Shown here: in pieces, positions 8,708-16,688 of the stretch
Position numbering within the stretch: the stretch's first letter is position 1
How the letters are laid out: every line of letters starts with the position of its first letter
Source of the DNA: JAMXLG01 sp963818925
Lineage (GTDB): Bacteria; Vulcanimicrobiota; Vulcanimicrobiia; Vulcanimicrobiales; Vulcanimicrobiaceae
Assembly: GCA_963818925.1 (NCBI GenBank)
Contig: CAWFTN010000001.1
Location: forward strand, 2,108,001-2,172,000
DNA length: 64,000 bases
Direction of reading: 5' to 3'
The notes under the pieces: generated by a model
Seen by the model: the letters and a program-made list of their open reading frames with translations, nothing else
Database searches by the model: none
What the model was told of the DNA's origin: nothing
Translations under genes and position numbers: made by a program

Positions 8708-9568
8708 TTACTTGTTTTTAAATTTGGCGACGCGCTTTTCGTTGTAGGCGGCGATGCCTTCTTTGGCGTCTTCGCTCTTGAAGAGGAGCGATTGGAGCTC
8801 ACGCTCCAGTGCGAGTGCGTCGTTGAGCGGAAGCTCGGCACCGGTTTGTACGCTGCGCTTGATGTGTCCGACGGCCATCGGCGCTTTGTTCGGGGTGCAG
8901 AACTGACGCGCGTAATCCGTGATTTGCTCGCGGAATTCTTCGGCCGAGCCTTCGTAGATGTCACTGATGACACCCCAGTCGAGGGCCTGTTCGTAGCTGA
9001 ACGTCTTCCCGCTTATCATCAACTCCATCGCGCGCGCTTTACCGACCAGACGCGCGAGACGCTGCGTGCCGCCGGTGCCGGGGAGCACGCCGAGAGCAAC
9101 TTCCGGAAGCCCGATTTTGCCCGCGTCTTTGCGCGCGATGCGAATGTCGGCTGCCATCGCGATTTCCATGCCGCCGCCGACGCAATGGCCGTTCAGTGCG
9201 GCGATCACCAGTTTCGGCGTCTGCTCCAACCGCGAGAGCGTTTCGTTCGCGTGCAGGCAGAACATGTACTTGAACTCGGGCGTCACGGAGTTGAGCATGT
9301 TGATGTTCGCGCCGGCCGAAAAGAATTTTTCACCCGCGCCGGTGAGCACGATCACTTCCACGTCGCCGTCGAAGCGCGCGTCGAGAATCGCTTCGTCGAG
9401 TTGACGCATCATCTCGTGTGTGTACGTATTCGCAGGCGGATCGTTCATCTCGATAAACGCGATGTGTCCGTCTTTCCAATAATTGATGACGCGCTTGCCG
9501 TCAAATGCGCGCGCTTCGCGCCCGAAAGGCGTCGCTTGCGTTGCGGTACCGTTTGCTGTCGTGCTCAT
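8708..9568 (-). CDS. Enoyl-CoA hydratase/isomerase family protein
   Basis: 286 residues, crotonase fold. The oxyanion-hole region is FFSAGANINML, the acyl-CoA pocket GHCVGGGMEIAMAADIR, and LPEVALGVLPGTGGTQRL carries the usual catalytic glutamate region. In an aromatic-CoA route it could hydrate a dehydroadipyl-CoA or shift its double bond; the substrate is not determined by sequence. A good ribosome-binding site (GAAGGA, 6 bases from ATG) precedes it. It lies downstream of the PaaA/BoxB-like oxygenase on the same strand, separated by a hairpin, and is closed by a strong terminator. Confidence 0.85.
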   Translation of the reverse strand: MSTTANGTATQATPFGREARAFDGKRVINYWKDGHIAFIEMNDPPANTYTHEMMRQLDEAILDARFDGDVEVIVLTGAGEKFFSAGANINMLNSVTPEFKYMFCLHANETLSRLEQTPKLVIAALNGHCVGGGMEIAMAADIRIARKDAGKIGLPEVALGVLPGTGGTQRLARLVGKARAMELMISGKTFSYEQALDWGVISDIYEGSAEEFREQITDYARQFCTPNKAPMAVGHIKRSVQTGAELPLNDALALERELQSLLFKSEDAKEGIAAYNEKRVAKFKNK

Positions 9569-9611
9569 ACTGTTCCTTCGCTATCGTAAATGGCCTGTAA
9601 AACTTTGGGGA

Positions 9612-9638
9612 CCCGAAATTAGCAAAGCTAATTTTGGG
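9612..9638 (-). terminator. Intergenic hairpin between oxygenase and enoyl-CoA hydratase genes
   Basis: CCCGAAATTAGC (9612-9623) pairs with GCTAATTTTGGG (9627-9638) around AAA, one G-U pair. The oxygenase stop codon (9628-9630) lies in the stem. No immediate T tract follows on the minus strand, so it may be a partial terminator or an RNA-processing/stability hairpin that sets the ratio of the two gene products. Confidence 0.5.
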
Positions 9639-10755
9639 ACAGGTTGCCCTTGGGGGCGATCCAGTTGGAGTCTTTGAAGTACGCCTTCAGCGTTTCGTCA
9701 TCGGCCGGCGTCGGAAGCACACTCGGCATGTAGGAGTCCCACTCGCCTTTCGTGAGTTCACGGCCGTCGACGGCGAAGTATTTGCCGGCGTAATCGCCGA
9801 TCTGACGGTTGAACTTCATGTCGGGAACGTAGAACTTCGTCTCGCTCGGATTGACTTCGTTGACGCGGTCGACGGTCGCCTGCACTTCGTCATGGAATTG
9901 CTGACGCGCGCGCTCGTTCAAGTGTTCCTTGTCGACCGAATCCGGAGTTTTGTCCTCGTCGACTCTGCCTTTGATTCCCCACGTGTACGCCCATTGCGCC
10001 GAACCGGAGTGATCGGTTCCGAAGAGATCGAGCGACCCGGAGATCCACTTGTTGTAGTACTTCTGTTGAATCTCGACGGGAATGATGCCGGCTTTTGCGA
10101 TGCGGCGCAATCCGGTAATACCCGTGCCCATGTGGAACGACTCTTCGCGCAACATCGGACCCATCGACTGCGCGAGCGGTGCGAAGCTCGAGTGCGAGAG
10201 CATCGTCAATTGGAACTTGCCGTCGCGATCCATGAAATTGGTGTACGCGAAGAAATCGAGCCAGTGCGTGACGTCATCGTTGAATGCATTGAGCAAGCGG
10301 TTCTTCTTCCCGAACGCGCGGCGCTCGAGCATCTTCTGCGCTTCGATCTTCCCTTCGCTGCCGAAATGGTTCACGAGCAGATGGCACATCTGATAGCCGT
10401 GACGCGTCTCTTCGACCATGATGCGCACGAGCGAGGCGAGGTCGTACTCCGACGGGGCGTTGTTGACCAGAAAGCGTTGCTGTTCGTTGGACGCAAATTC
10501 CGTGTCGCCCTGAAAGACGATCATGTTGAGAACGGCGTCGCGCATCCGCTGATCGGGAATCTCACGGACCTTCTCCCACCGGCGCTCGCCTTTGAAGTCT
10601 CCGAAGTAGATCTCGGGGATCGCGAGTTCGCCGTATTTGGCTTCGAACGTGTAGCCGGGCATGAACCGGTCGATGAGTTCTTGATCCAAGCCGATGTCGT
10701 GCTGCCAATCCTTGAGGAGGTCGATCCAGTCGTCGAAGGTACTGATGCGCGCCAT
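9628..10755 (-). CDS. PaaA/BoxB-like diiron CoA-ester epoxygenase subunit
   Basis: 375 residues. The helical ferritin-like core shows two carboxylate/histidine motifs, VEETRHGYQMCH and LREESFHMGTG, plus IVFQGDTEFASNEQQRF and TNFMDRDGKFQL. These resemble BoxB (benzoyl-CoA 2,3-epoxidase) and, more distantly, PaaA (phenylacetyl-CoA epoxidase). It would use O2 and electrons to epoxidise the aromatic ring of a CoA thioester. Neither a reductase (BoxA/PaaE) nor the other PaaBCD subunits are nearby. AAAGG lies about 10 bases before the ATG. It is divergent from a PaaX regulator, consistent with control by an acyl-CoA effector. Whether the substrate is benzoyl- or phenylacetyl-CoA is open. Confidence 0.75.
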   Translation of the reverse strand: MARISTFDDWIDLLKDWQHDIGLDQELIDRFMPGYTFEAKYGELAIPEIYFGDFKGERRWEKVREIPDQRMRDAVLNMIVFQGDTEFASNEQQRFLVNNAPSEYDLASLVRIMVEETRHGYQMCHLLVNHFGSEGKIEAQKMLERRAFGKKNRLLNAFNDDVTHWLDFFAYTNFMDRDGKFQLTMLSHSSFAPLAQSMGPMLREESFHMGTGITGLRRIAKAGIIPVEIQQKYYNKWISGSLDLFGTDHSGSAQWAYTWGIKGRVDEDKTPDSVDKEHLNERARQQFHDEVQATVDRVNEVNPSETKFYVPDMKFNRQIGDYAGKYFAVDGRELTKGEWDSYMPSVLPTPADDETLKAYFKDSNWIAPKGNLSQN

Positions 10756-10822
10756 GGTGCAACGCCTTTCCGGGTAAAGCCCCCGCTTGTGACGGATTTA
10801 ATGGTTTCCGTGAGAACAGTGA

Positions 10823-10836
10823 TATATTAGCGACTG
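10823..10836 (+). promoter_or_regulatory. Probable leaderless promoter of the paaX-like gene
   Basis: TATATT at 10823-10828 ends 8 bases before the ATG at 10837, which places the expected transcription start at or next to the start codon. No Shine-Dalgarno-like sequence is present and no convincing -35 hexamer was found at 16-18 bases. The whole 81-base divergent interval (10756-10836) is the likely place for a PaaX operator, but I could not identify a clear palindrome. Confidence 0.45.
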
Positions 10837-11667
10837 ATGCGACAAATAACAAGGCCCAACTCCTTTATTTTTAGCCTCTACGGTGACTTGGTGCACCGCC
10901 ATGTTACCGACGGCTCGCTGTGGATCGGAAGCCTTGTGCGGCTGATGGCGCCGTTTGGACTGTCCGAAGCGGCAGTGCGCCAGGCTGTGTCCCGAATGTC
11001 GCGTCAAGGCTGGCTAGCGGCGCACCGGGCGGGCAACCGCGCCTACTACGCGGTCACCGAGCGAGGCCGCCGGCGGATCGAAGGGCTGAGCCCGCGCATC
11101 TACGGGCCGGTCGTCGAGTGGGACGGCCGGTGGCGGATGCTCACCTATAGCGTCGCCGAAGCGCAACGCGAGCGCCGAGACCGCCTGCGCAAGGAGCTGA
11201 CCGTTCTCGGCTGGGCGCCGCTCTCGTCGTCGACGTGGCTCTCGCCGCGCGATGCGATGGACGAAGTGCGCGAGATCGTCGAATCGGCCGGCGTTGCGGA
11301 CAATATCGACCTCTTCGTGAGCGACTACGCCGGCCCGCGCAGCGACCGCGAGCTCCTCAGTAAATGTTGGGATTTGGAAGCGATCGCTTCAGCATATCGG
11401 GAGTTTATTCACACGTACGAACCTCGCTTGGCCAGGGAACGCGAACGAGGAAGCCTTTCCGAAGAAGAGGCGTTCGTCGAACGGTTGTGGCTGGTTCACG
11501 ATTACCGCAAGTTCACTTACGTCGATCCGGGGCTGCCGAGTACGCTTCTTCCTGCGCACTGGCCGGGCACGACGGCAGCGGCACTATTTCGCGAATATTA
11601 CGCTACGCTGGACCGGAAATCGCTGAAGTTCTTCTTCGATGCGACCGGCCAGGCAGCGTCGGCATAA
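10837..11667 (+). CDS. paaX: PaaX-family transcriptional regulator
   Basis: 276 residues. The N-terminal winged helix (about 10-90, with PFGLSEAAVRQAVSRMSRQGWL and GNRAYYAVTERG) is followed by the PaaX central and C-terminal domains (GRWRMLTYSVAEAQRERRDRL, LGWAPLSSSTWLSPR, LVHDYRKF, LPAHWPG). In known bacteria PaaX represses phenylacetate catabolic genes until phenylacetyl-CoA binds. Here it is divergent from the PaaA/BoxB-like oxygenase, its likely target. Whether it senses the same ligand is inferred only. Confidence 0.88.
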   Translation: MRQITRPNSFIFSLYGDLVHRHVTDGSLWIGSLVRLMAPFGLSEAAVRQAVSRMSRQGWLAAHRAGNRAYYAVTERGRRRIEGLSPRIYGPVVEWDGRWRMLTYSVAEAQRERRDRLRKELTVLGWAPLSSSTWLSPRDAMDEVREIVESAGVADNIDLFVSDYAGPRSDRELLSKCWDLEAIASAYREFIHTYEPRLARERERGSLSEEEAFVERLWLVHDYRKFTYVDPGLPSTLLPAHWPGTTAAALFREYYATLDRKSLKFFFDATGQAASA

Positions 11668-11686
11668 GCGTCGAAGCCACCGCGCC

Positions 11687-12127
11687 ATGCCCAAACGTAT
11701 TCTTGCGTTCGCCTTCGCTGGCATAGCGCTGGCGCTTGCCGCTTGTAACAACGGCAACGTCAACAATTTGTACGGCTCCGCGACGCCGACGCCGCTTCCA
11801 ACCTCCACTGCATCTCCGTCGCCCGATCCGAGCGCATCGACCGCCGTCGTGACGGTATACTACTCAGCGTCTCCGCTGCCTAATGAAGCCGTGACACTTT
11901 CGACGTCGGTAAGCGGCAGCGTCGGCACGACGATCAAACAGCAAGTTACGGACAGCACGGGCAAAACGACGTTCAGCAATTTGACGCCGACGGTGCCGTA
12001 TTGCTTCAGCGCGACGTTCCAGCCGACGCCGGGACCGACGTCGACGCCCGGGCCGACGCCGCTGCCGCGAACGCAATACGACTGCACGCCGTATTGGGGA
12101 ACCATCGGCGTACAGCTTTCGTTCTAA
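11687..12127 (+). CDS. Small Pro/Thr/Ser-rich lipoprotein
   Basis: 146 residues. The leader MPKRILAFAFAGIALALAAC ends in a lipobox (LAAC), so the mature protein should begin at Cys20 and be membrane-anchored. A low-complexity linker (ATPTPLPTSTASPSPDPSAS) leads to a small beta-rich region, then a second proline-rich stretch near 120 and CTPYWGTIGVQLSF. The middle part (VTVYYSASPLP, DSTGKTTFSNL) resembles a carboxypeptidase-regulatory/Ig-like fold. The start is the ATG at 11687, since the frame upstream overlaps the paaX end. It is 19 bases behind paaX, possibly cotranscribed, and ends at a bidirectional terminator. Function unknown. Confidence 0.7.
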   Translation: MPKRILAFAFAGIALALAACNNGNVNNLYGSATPTPLPTSTASPSPDPSASTAVVTVYYSASPLPNEAVTLSTSVSGSVGTTIKQQVTDSTGKTTFSNLTPTVPYCFSATFQPTPGPTSTPGPTPLPRTQYDCTPYWGTIGVQLSF

Positions 12128-12143
12128 TCATCGCGTAGGGAAG

Positions 12144-12176
12144 AGAAAGCGCCTCGCATTTTGCGAGGCGCTTTCT
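12144..12176. terminator. Bidirectional terminator between lipoprotein and TonB receptor
   Basis: A perfect stem of at least 13 bp (12145-12157 with 12163-12175) starts GAAAGCGCCTCGC and flanks a T-rich loop. The stem base is A-rich on one side and T-rich on the other (CTTTCTTATT), so it can serve both convergent genes. Confidence 0.85.
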
Positions 12177-12197
12177 TATTCTTCCGTCGACGAGCTA

Positions 12198-14810
12198 TTA
12201 CGGCACGTTGTGGAAGTTCAGTTGCAGACGAACCGTACGCGGGAGCGCCGGGATGATCGGCGTCGTGTACGAGCCGTACTCGCCCTTATTGTTCTGACCA
12301 ACGAGCGGAACGCCGAGGTTGGGAACCACGAGATTGTTATACGCATTGGTGTTGAACAGGTTGTCGGCCGAGATCTGAAGGTCGAAGAACTTGTTCATCG
12401 GGTGACGATACGTCGTATTGAAGATCGCCATCGGTGACTGATTGTATGAGTTGTTCTTGCCCTCGAAGTCTGCTCCGAACGAGAAGAACGAACGATCGCG
12501 GAACGTGTACTGCAGCGATCCGTATGCTTTGAGATACGGAATGCAAGTTGCGCTGCCGGTGCCGCACTGCTGTACGCCGTTAGCCGGAACCGAGAACGAC
12601 GCGGGGAACGCCGCAAGCGGGATGCCGTTGACGATCGAGCGTTGCGCCGCAGCCGACACGTAATACCCGAGGCCGAAGTTCGGTGAGTACGAGTACTTCA
12701 GCATTGCAATCTGGGCAGACAGATTCGCGGCGTTGATCGGCAGGTTTGTGTAGGCGTACACCCGACCCGCCACCGGAGTCGTCAGCGTTTCGAACACGTT
12801 GTTGACGTTGGTGTTGATGTAGTCGAAGCTGAGGACGCCGCCGCTACGGAAGCGCTTGTCGACGCCGAGGCCCCACGCATGCGCGACTTCAGGCGCGAGC
12901 GACGGATTCTTCTCCACGAGCGTCGTGCCGTCCGGCGCCGTTGCCGTGGGAAGCGAGACGTACGGAATGCCGCTGACGTTGCCCGCATACGGGAAGTTCA
13001 CCGACGTACCGAACGACGCGCGATATGAAAGACCGTTCTGCGGTGAAAACGTGAAGGCAATGTGCGGATCGAAGTGGTTAACGCTGCGCGCGAGCGGAAC
13101 GTTTACCGGCTTTGCATTCGCATTCTCTTGATACGCCTGCCAGCCGTCAAGCTGCCAATTCGTATCATATAGGCCGGCCGCGAGCGACAGATCCCGCGTC
13201 AGCGCGAAGCTGCCCGTGAGCGAGAAGACGTTTGTGCGCGCCATCGTGTCGGGAACGACGACCGGGAACGGAACCGCGGACGGGTTTCCGGCCTGCGCGT
13301 ACGTATTGTCGCTGTGATAGTCGTAGGTAACCGTCACTTCATTGTCGCCGAACGGGTGAATGAACGAAACGGTCGTGCCGTGGAGACGATCTTGCTCGAT
13401 CGTCGTGTAGGGCGATTGCGCGACTTCGACGCCTGCAGCCGTGTAGTAGCTCGGATAACCGGCTTCACCGCCGCCATCGATATCGCGATACACGACACCG
13501 GTATAGGGACGAATCAACAAGGTGTTGTTGCCGATCGCCGTGCGGAATTGCGCTTCCCAGAGCGGCTGATCGTTGAACACGTTCGATCCCGGATACATGA
13601 TGTAGCCGTTGATCGTCTTTCCGACGTACTGCGAGTAGTTCGGATTCGTGCACTGTTGCTTCGCGCCGCTTCCGATACACGGAACGATCGTCATGTTTCC
13701 GGCCCATTGTCCGTACGATGACGCTTGCGGATAGAAACCCGACTGCGATCCGATGTAGCCGACTTCCAGCGACGTCGACGGCGAGAAGTCGTAGTGGCCC
13801 TTGATCACTTCGCCCTTTTGGAAGAGCGGCGCGCTCAAGTCGCCACAGAACTGAATGATACCGCTGCTGCCCGGAAGGTTATCTTTGCTCGGGCTCGCGG
13901 GCGTAACGACGCAGCCTCGGCTGCCTTGATACGGGCCGTTCGCGCTGTTATATCCGACGCCGAAGACGTAGGAGAACTTGTCGCCGAGTTTGCCGGTCTT
14001 CAGGAAGTCGGAGTACTGCGAGCCATAGCTATCCATGCCGACAGTGAAGTGGGTCTCCGGTGTGCCGCGATATGACGGCGTAATGAGGTTCACCGTACCG
14101 CCGATCGCGCTGCCCGCGAACGGCGTCGTATTGCCCGGTCCGATTTCGGTTTCCATTCCGCCGAGCATGAATGAATTGAAATACTGCGAGATCCACGAGC
14201 CGTAGCGACCGGTCGAGAGCGGATGGCCGTCGAGCAACACTTGGGACTCGTACGGTTGAACGCCGCCGACCGAGATCGACGTGTTCGGCGCGCTCCCGGT
14301 CCGTTGGATGTTTACGCCGGGAACTTGCTGCAGCGCTTCATTGATTTGCGGATTCGCGAGGTCGCGCAGCTGCTGCGCGCTGACGATGATTTGCGCCGAC
14401 GCGCTCGTATTGATCGAGCTGTGCGTGGACGTTGAAACCGCGGCGATCGTGCGTAGCGACGAAAGATCCGGCTGCTCCAGCGTGACCTTTTCGGTGAGCG
14501 TGCTGCCGGTCGTGATGGCAACGTTTTGTGCCGACGCGGGCAGATATCCGCCTTTCGTCACTTGCAGCTGATAAAGACCGGCAGGCAAGTTCGTAAACCC
14601 GAAGAGTCCGTTCGCATCGGTTGTGGTCTTTTGCGCGCCTGCGCCGGTGAGAACGACTTGAGCGCCCGCGACCGGTGCTCCGCTGGTATTGTGGACGATT
14701 CCCGTGATTGAGCCGGCTTTGCCAATGCTGAGCGCCTCGTCCGAACGAGCGGCGACCGGCGAAAAGGCAAGAAGCACAGCGACAAACACGAGAGCGATTC
14801 GAGAAAACAC
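12198..14810 (-). CDS. TonB-dependent outer-membrane receptor with carboxypeptidase-regulatory domain
   Basis: 870 residues with a GTG start; GGAGA precedes it by 8 bases. A signal peptide (about 1-22) is followed by a CarboxypepD_reg-like beta domain (GSITGIVHNTSGAPVAGAQVVL, about 33-110), a plug domain (LRDLANPQINEALQQVPGVN, VLLDGHPL, GGTVNLITP) and a long beta-barrel ending VRLQLNFHNVP. It would import a substrate across the outer membrane using TonB energy; the ligand is not evident. TonB/ExbBD genes are not in the window. It is a single-gene unit bounded by a terminator and a 5' hairpin, located inside the aromatic-CoA region, so import of a catabolic substrate is possible but unproven. 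Confidence 0.9.
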   Translation of the reverse strand: MFSRIALVFVAVLLAFSPVAARSDEALSIGKAGSITGIVHNTSGAPVAGAQVVLTGAGAQKTTTDANGLFGFTNLPAGLYQLQVTKGGYLPASAQNVAITTGSTLTEKVTLEQPDLSSLRTIAAVSTSTHSSINTSASAQIIVSAQQLRDLANPQINEALQQVPGVNIQRTGSAPNTSISVGGVQPYESQVLLDGHPLSTGRYGSWISQYFNSFMLGGMETEIGPGNTTPFAGSAIGGTVNLITPSYRGTPETHFTVGMDSYGSQYSDFLKTGKLGDKFSYVFGVGYNSANGPYQGSRGCVVTPASPSKDNLPGSSGIIQFCGDLSAPLFQKGEVIKGHYDFSPSTSLEVGYIGSQSGFYPQASSYGQWAGNMTIVPCIGSGAKQQCTNPNYSQYVGKTINGYIMYPGSNVFNDQPLWEAQFRTAIGNNTLLIRPYTGVVYRDIDGGGEAGYPSYYTAAGVEVAQSPYTTIEQDRLHGTTVSFIHPFGDNEVTVTYDYHSDNTYAQAGNPSAVPFPVVVPDTMARTNVFSLTGSFALTRDLSLAAGLYDTNWQLDGWQAYQENANAKPVNVPLARSVNHFDPHIAFTFSPQNGLSYRASFGTSVNFPYAGNVSGIPYVSLPTATAPDGTTLVEKNPSLAPEVAHAWGLGVDKRFRSGGVLSFDYINTNVNNVFETLTTPVAGRVYAYTNLPINAANLSAQIAMLKYSYSPNFGLGYYVSAAAQRSIVNGIPLAAFPASFSVPANGVQQCGTGSATCIPYLKAYGSLQYTFRDRSFFSFGADFEGKNNSYNQSPMAIFNTTYRHPMNKFFDLQISADNLFNTNAYNNLVVPNLGVPLVGQNNKGEYGSYTTPIIPALPRTVRLQLNFHNVP

Positions 14811-14843
14811 TCGAAACTTCTCCGTTTCTGAGATAGAAGTAGA

Positions 14844-14866
14844 AACGCGCGCATAACGCGCGCGTT
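14844..14866 (-). promoter_or_regulatory. Inverted repeat in the TonB-receptor leader
   Basis: AACGCGCGC (14844-14852) and GCGCGCGTT (14858-14866) form a perfect 9-bp inverted repeat around ATAAC, 33 bases upstream of the GTG start. It could be a protein operator or a leader hairpin. A TTGAGT element lies further upstream but the -10 is unclear. Confidence 0.35.
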
Positions 14867-14925
14867 GTCTACACTATCAGCGGCTCCCTTAACTCAACTT
14901 TAAGAAGCGAGAAACGTCGCTGTCG

Positions 14926-15240
14926 CTAATCGTCTTCTTCATGGAGATGTAAATGGCTGCCGTCCTCTGCATCCGATAGCACGGCGCGCGCTTCGCTCAA
15001 TACTGCGCGCGAAAGCGGTTGCGCCGGTTGCACGCTGCCTTCATCGGCGAGAAATGACGACTCGCTCCAGTCTTCCCACGTTTCGAGCGGCTCGCCGTCG
15101 ACTTCCGCCGGAAAGCGCACGCAGTACCCTTGATCGAGATGTACGCCGACGACCAGCACACGCGTCCCGCGTGGAAAGTAGGTCCCGTCTTTCCACAGCG
15201 TGCCGTACGTCGTGTCGTAGTGCTCTCCGATTTTGATCAT
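14926..15240 (-). CDS. Small acidic protein with a His/Asp-rich tail
   Basis: 104 residues, family not recognised. The N-terminal part (TYFPRGTRVLVVGVHLDQGYCVRF) looks like a small beta-barrel; the C-terminal 15 residues are rich in Asp, Glu and His (DGSHLHLHEEDD) and could bind a metal. Its ATG overlaps the aldehyde dehydrogenase stop as ATGA, so it is the last gene of the dehydrogenase-thiolase-aldehyde dehydrogenase operon and probably translationally coupled. No terminator was found before the TonB-receptor promoter region. Confidence 0.65.
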   Translation of the reverse strand: MIKIGEHYDTTYGTLWKDGTYFPRGTRVLVVGVHLDQGYCVRFPAEVDGEPLETWEDWSESSFLADEGSVQPAQPLSRAVLSEARAVLSDAEDGSHLHLHEEDD

Positions 15241-16688
15241 AGGCCCAGCGGGTTCATCGCTTTCTCTCCGACATATGTCAGGACGCTCTTTGCTTCGGTA
15301 TAGAGCCGCATCGTGTCCATGCCTAGTTCGCGGCCGTACCCCGATTGTTTATACCCTCCGAACGGCACGCCCGGAAAGACTGCGTACGGAGTATTGATGG
15401 CGACGGTACCGCTGCGGATCGCGCGTGCGACCCGGTTGGCACGTCCAATGCTGTTGGACCAGACACTCGCGGAGAGGCCATAGTCGCTGTCGTTCGCAAG
15501 AGCGATCGCCTGTGCTTCATCCTCGAACGGCGTGAAGGTAACGACCGGTCCGAAAATCTCTTCCCGCGCGATGCGGTGGCCGGGTTCCGCTTCAAATGCC
15601 GTCGCGCTCCAGAACAGTCCGTTTGCGAACTCACCCTCCAGCGCGGCCGGTGTTCCGCCGATCAATGCGCGCGCGCCTTCGCCGCGGCCGATCTCGCAGT
15701 ACGATTTTATCTTTTCAAACTGTTCGGGCAGTGTGATGGCGCCGACGTGTGTTTGCGGATCTTCAGGGTTGCCGACGCGCACGTTCCGTGCGCGCTCGAC
15801 GAACGACGAAACGAACCGGTCGTAGATCGGACGGTGCAGGAACACGCGCGAACGCGCTTCGCACGCTTGACCGGCGTTGTAAAAAATTCCGTAGAGCGCG
15901 CCTGCAACAGCTGCATCGACGTCTGCATCATCGAACACGACCGTCGGCGATTTTCCGCCGAGTTCGAGCGTGACGCGCTTGATCGTATCCGCCGCCGTTT
16001 TTGCGACGATCTTTCCGGTTGCGGTGCTTCCGGTGAAGGCGATCTTATCGACGAGCGGATGTTCGACGAGCCACTGTCCGAGGTCGCGGCCGGAGCCGGT
16101 CACGACGTTGAGCACGCCTTCCGGAACGCCCGCTTCTAGCGCAATCTTTCCGAGTTCGATGGCGGTGAGGGGGGTCGACGGCGCCGGCTTGAGTACGATG
16201 GTGCATCCCGCCGCGAGCGCAGGCGCGACTTTCCACGATGCGAGCAGCAGCGGAAAATTCCACGGAATGATTGCCCCGACCACGCCGACCGGTTCGCGAA
16301 CGGTGTTCGCGAGATACGTCGGCAGCGGCGGCGGCATTGTTTCGCCGTACGTTTTGGTCGCGGCGCCTGCGTAGAATTCAAAGCAGTCGACGATTGCGCC
16401 CATTTCGCCCTTCGCCGTCGCGACGGCTTTGCCGTTGTCGCGGACTTCGAGCATCATCAGTTCTTGCGCGCGTTCGGCGATGAGTTGCGCCATTTTGTAA
16501 ACGATCTTCGCGCGACGCGACGCCGCCATGTTCGACCATTTGCCGCCGTCGAACGCTTTACGCGCCGACTTCACCGCCGCCTCGAGTTCCTCGCGCGTCG
16601 TTTCATGCACGTGCGCAATCACCGCTCCCGTTGCGGGGTTGCGGTCTTCGTACGTCGTGCCGGATGCTTCCAGCGTCGAGCTCATCAA
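15237..16688 (-). CDS. NAD(P)-dependent aldehyde dehydrogenase
   Basis: 483 residues, full-length ALDH fold. IIPWNF carries N144, FTGSTATGK the nucleotide loop, LELGGKSP the general base E242 and NAGQACEARSRV the nucleophile C276. The C-terminal GGYKQSGYGRELG region is intact. Sequence is closest to betaine/aromatic-aldehyde dehydrogenases, but operon context (hydroxyacyl-CoA dehydrogenase and thiolase immediately upstream) suggests oxidation of an aldehyde or semialdehyde formed during ring-cleavage metabolism. It begins directly after the thiolase stop and ends in an ATGA overlap with the small acidic protein. Confidence 0.9.
   Translation of the reverse strand: MMSSTLEASGTTYEDRNPATGAVIAHVHETTREELEAAVKSARKAFDGGKWSNMAASRRAKIVYKMAQLIAERAQELMMLEVRDNGKAVATAKGEMGAIVDCFEFYAGAATKTYGETMPPPLPTYLANTVREPVGVVGAIIPWNFPLLLASWKVAPALAAGCTIVLKPAPSTPLTAIELGKIALEAGVPEGVLNVVTGSGRDLGQWLVEHPLVDKIAFTGSTATGKIVAKTAADTIKRVTLELGGKSPTVVFDDADVDAAVAGALYGIFYNAGQACEARSRVFLHRPIYDRFVSSFVERARNVRVGNPEDPQTHVGAITLPEQFEKIKSYCEIGRGEGARALIGGTPAALEGEFANGLFWSATAFEAEPGHRIAREEIFGPVVTFTPFEDEAQAIALANDSDYGLSASVWSNSIGRANRVARAIRSGTVAINTPYAVFPGVPFGGYKQSGYGRELGMDTMRLYTEAKSVLTYVGEKAMNPLGL

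Noticed and set aside
10756..10836. Possible PaaX operator in the divergent interval
   Set aside because: TGACGG...TCCGTGA is only a partial palindrome and I could not support it as a defined site.
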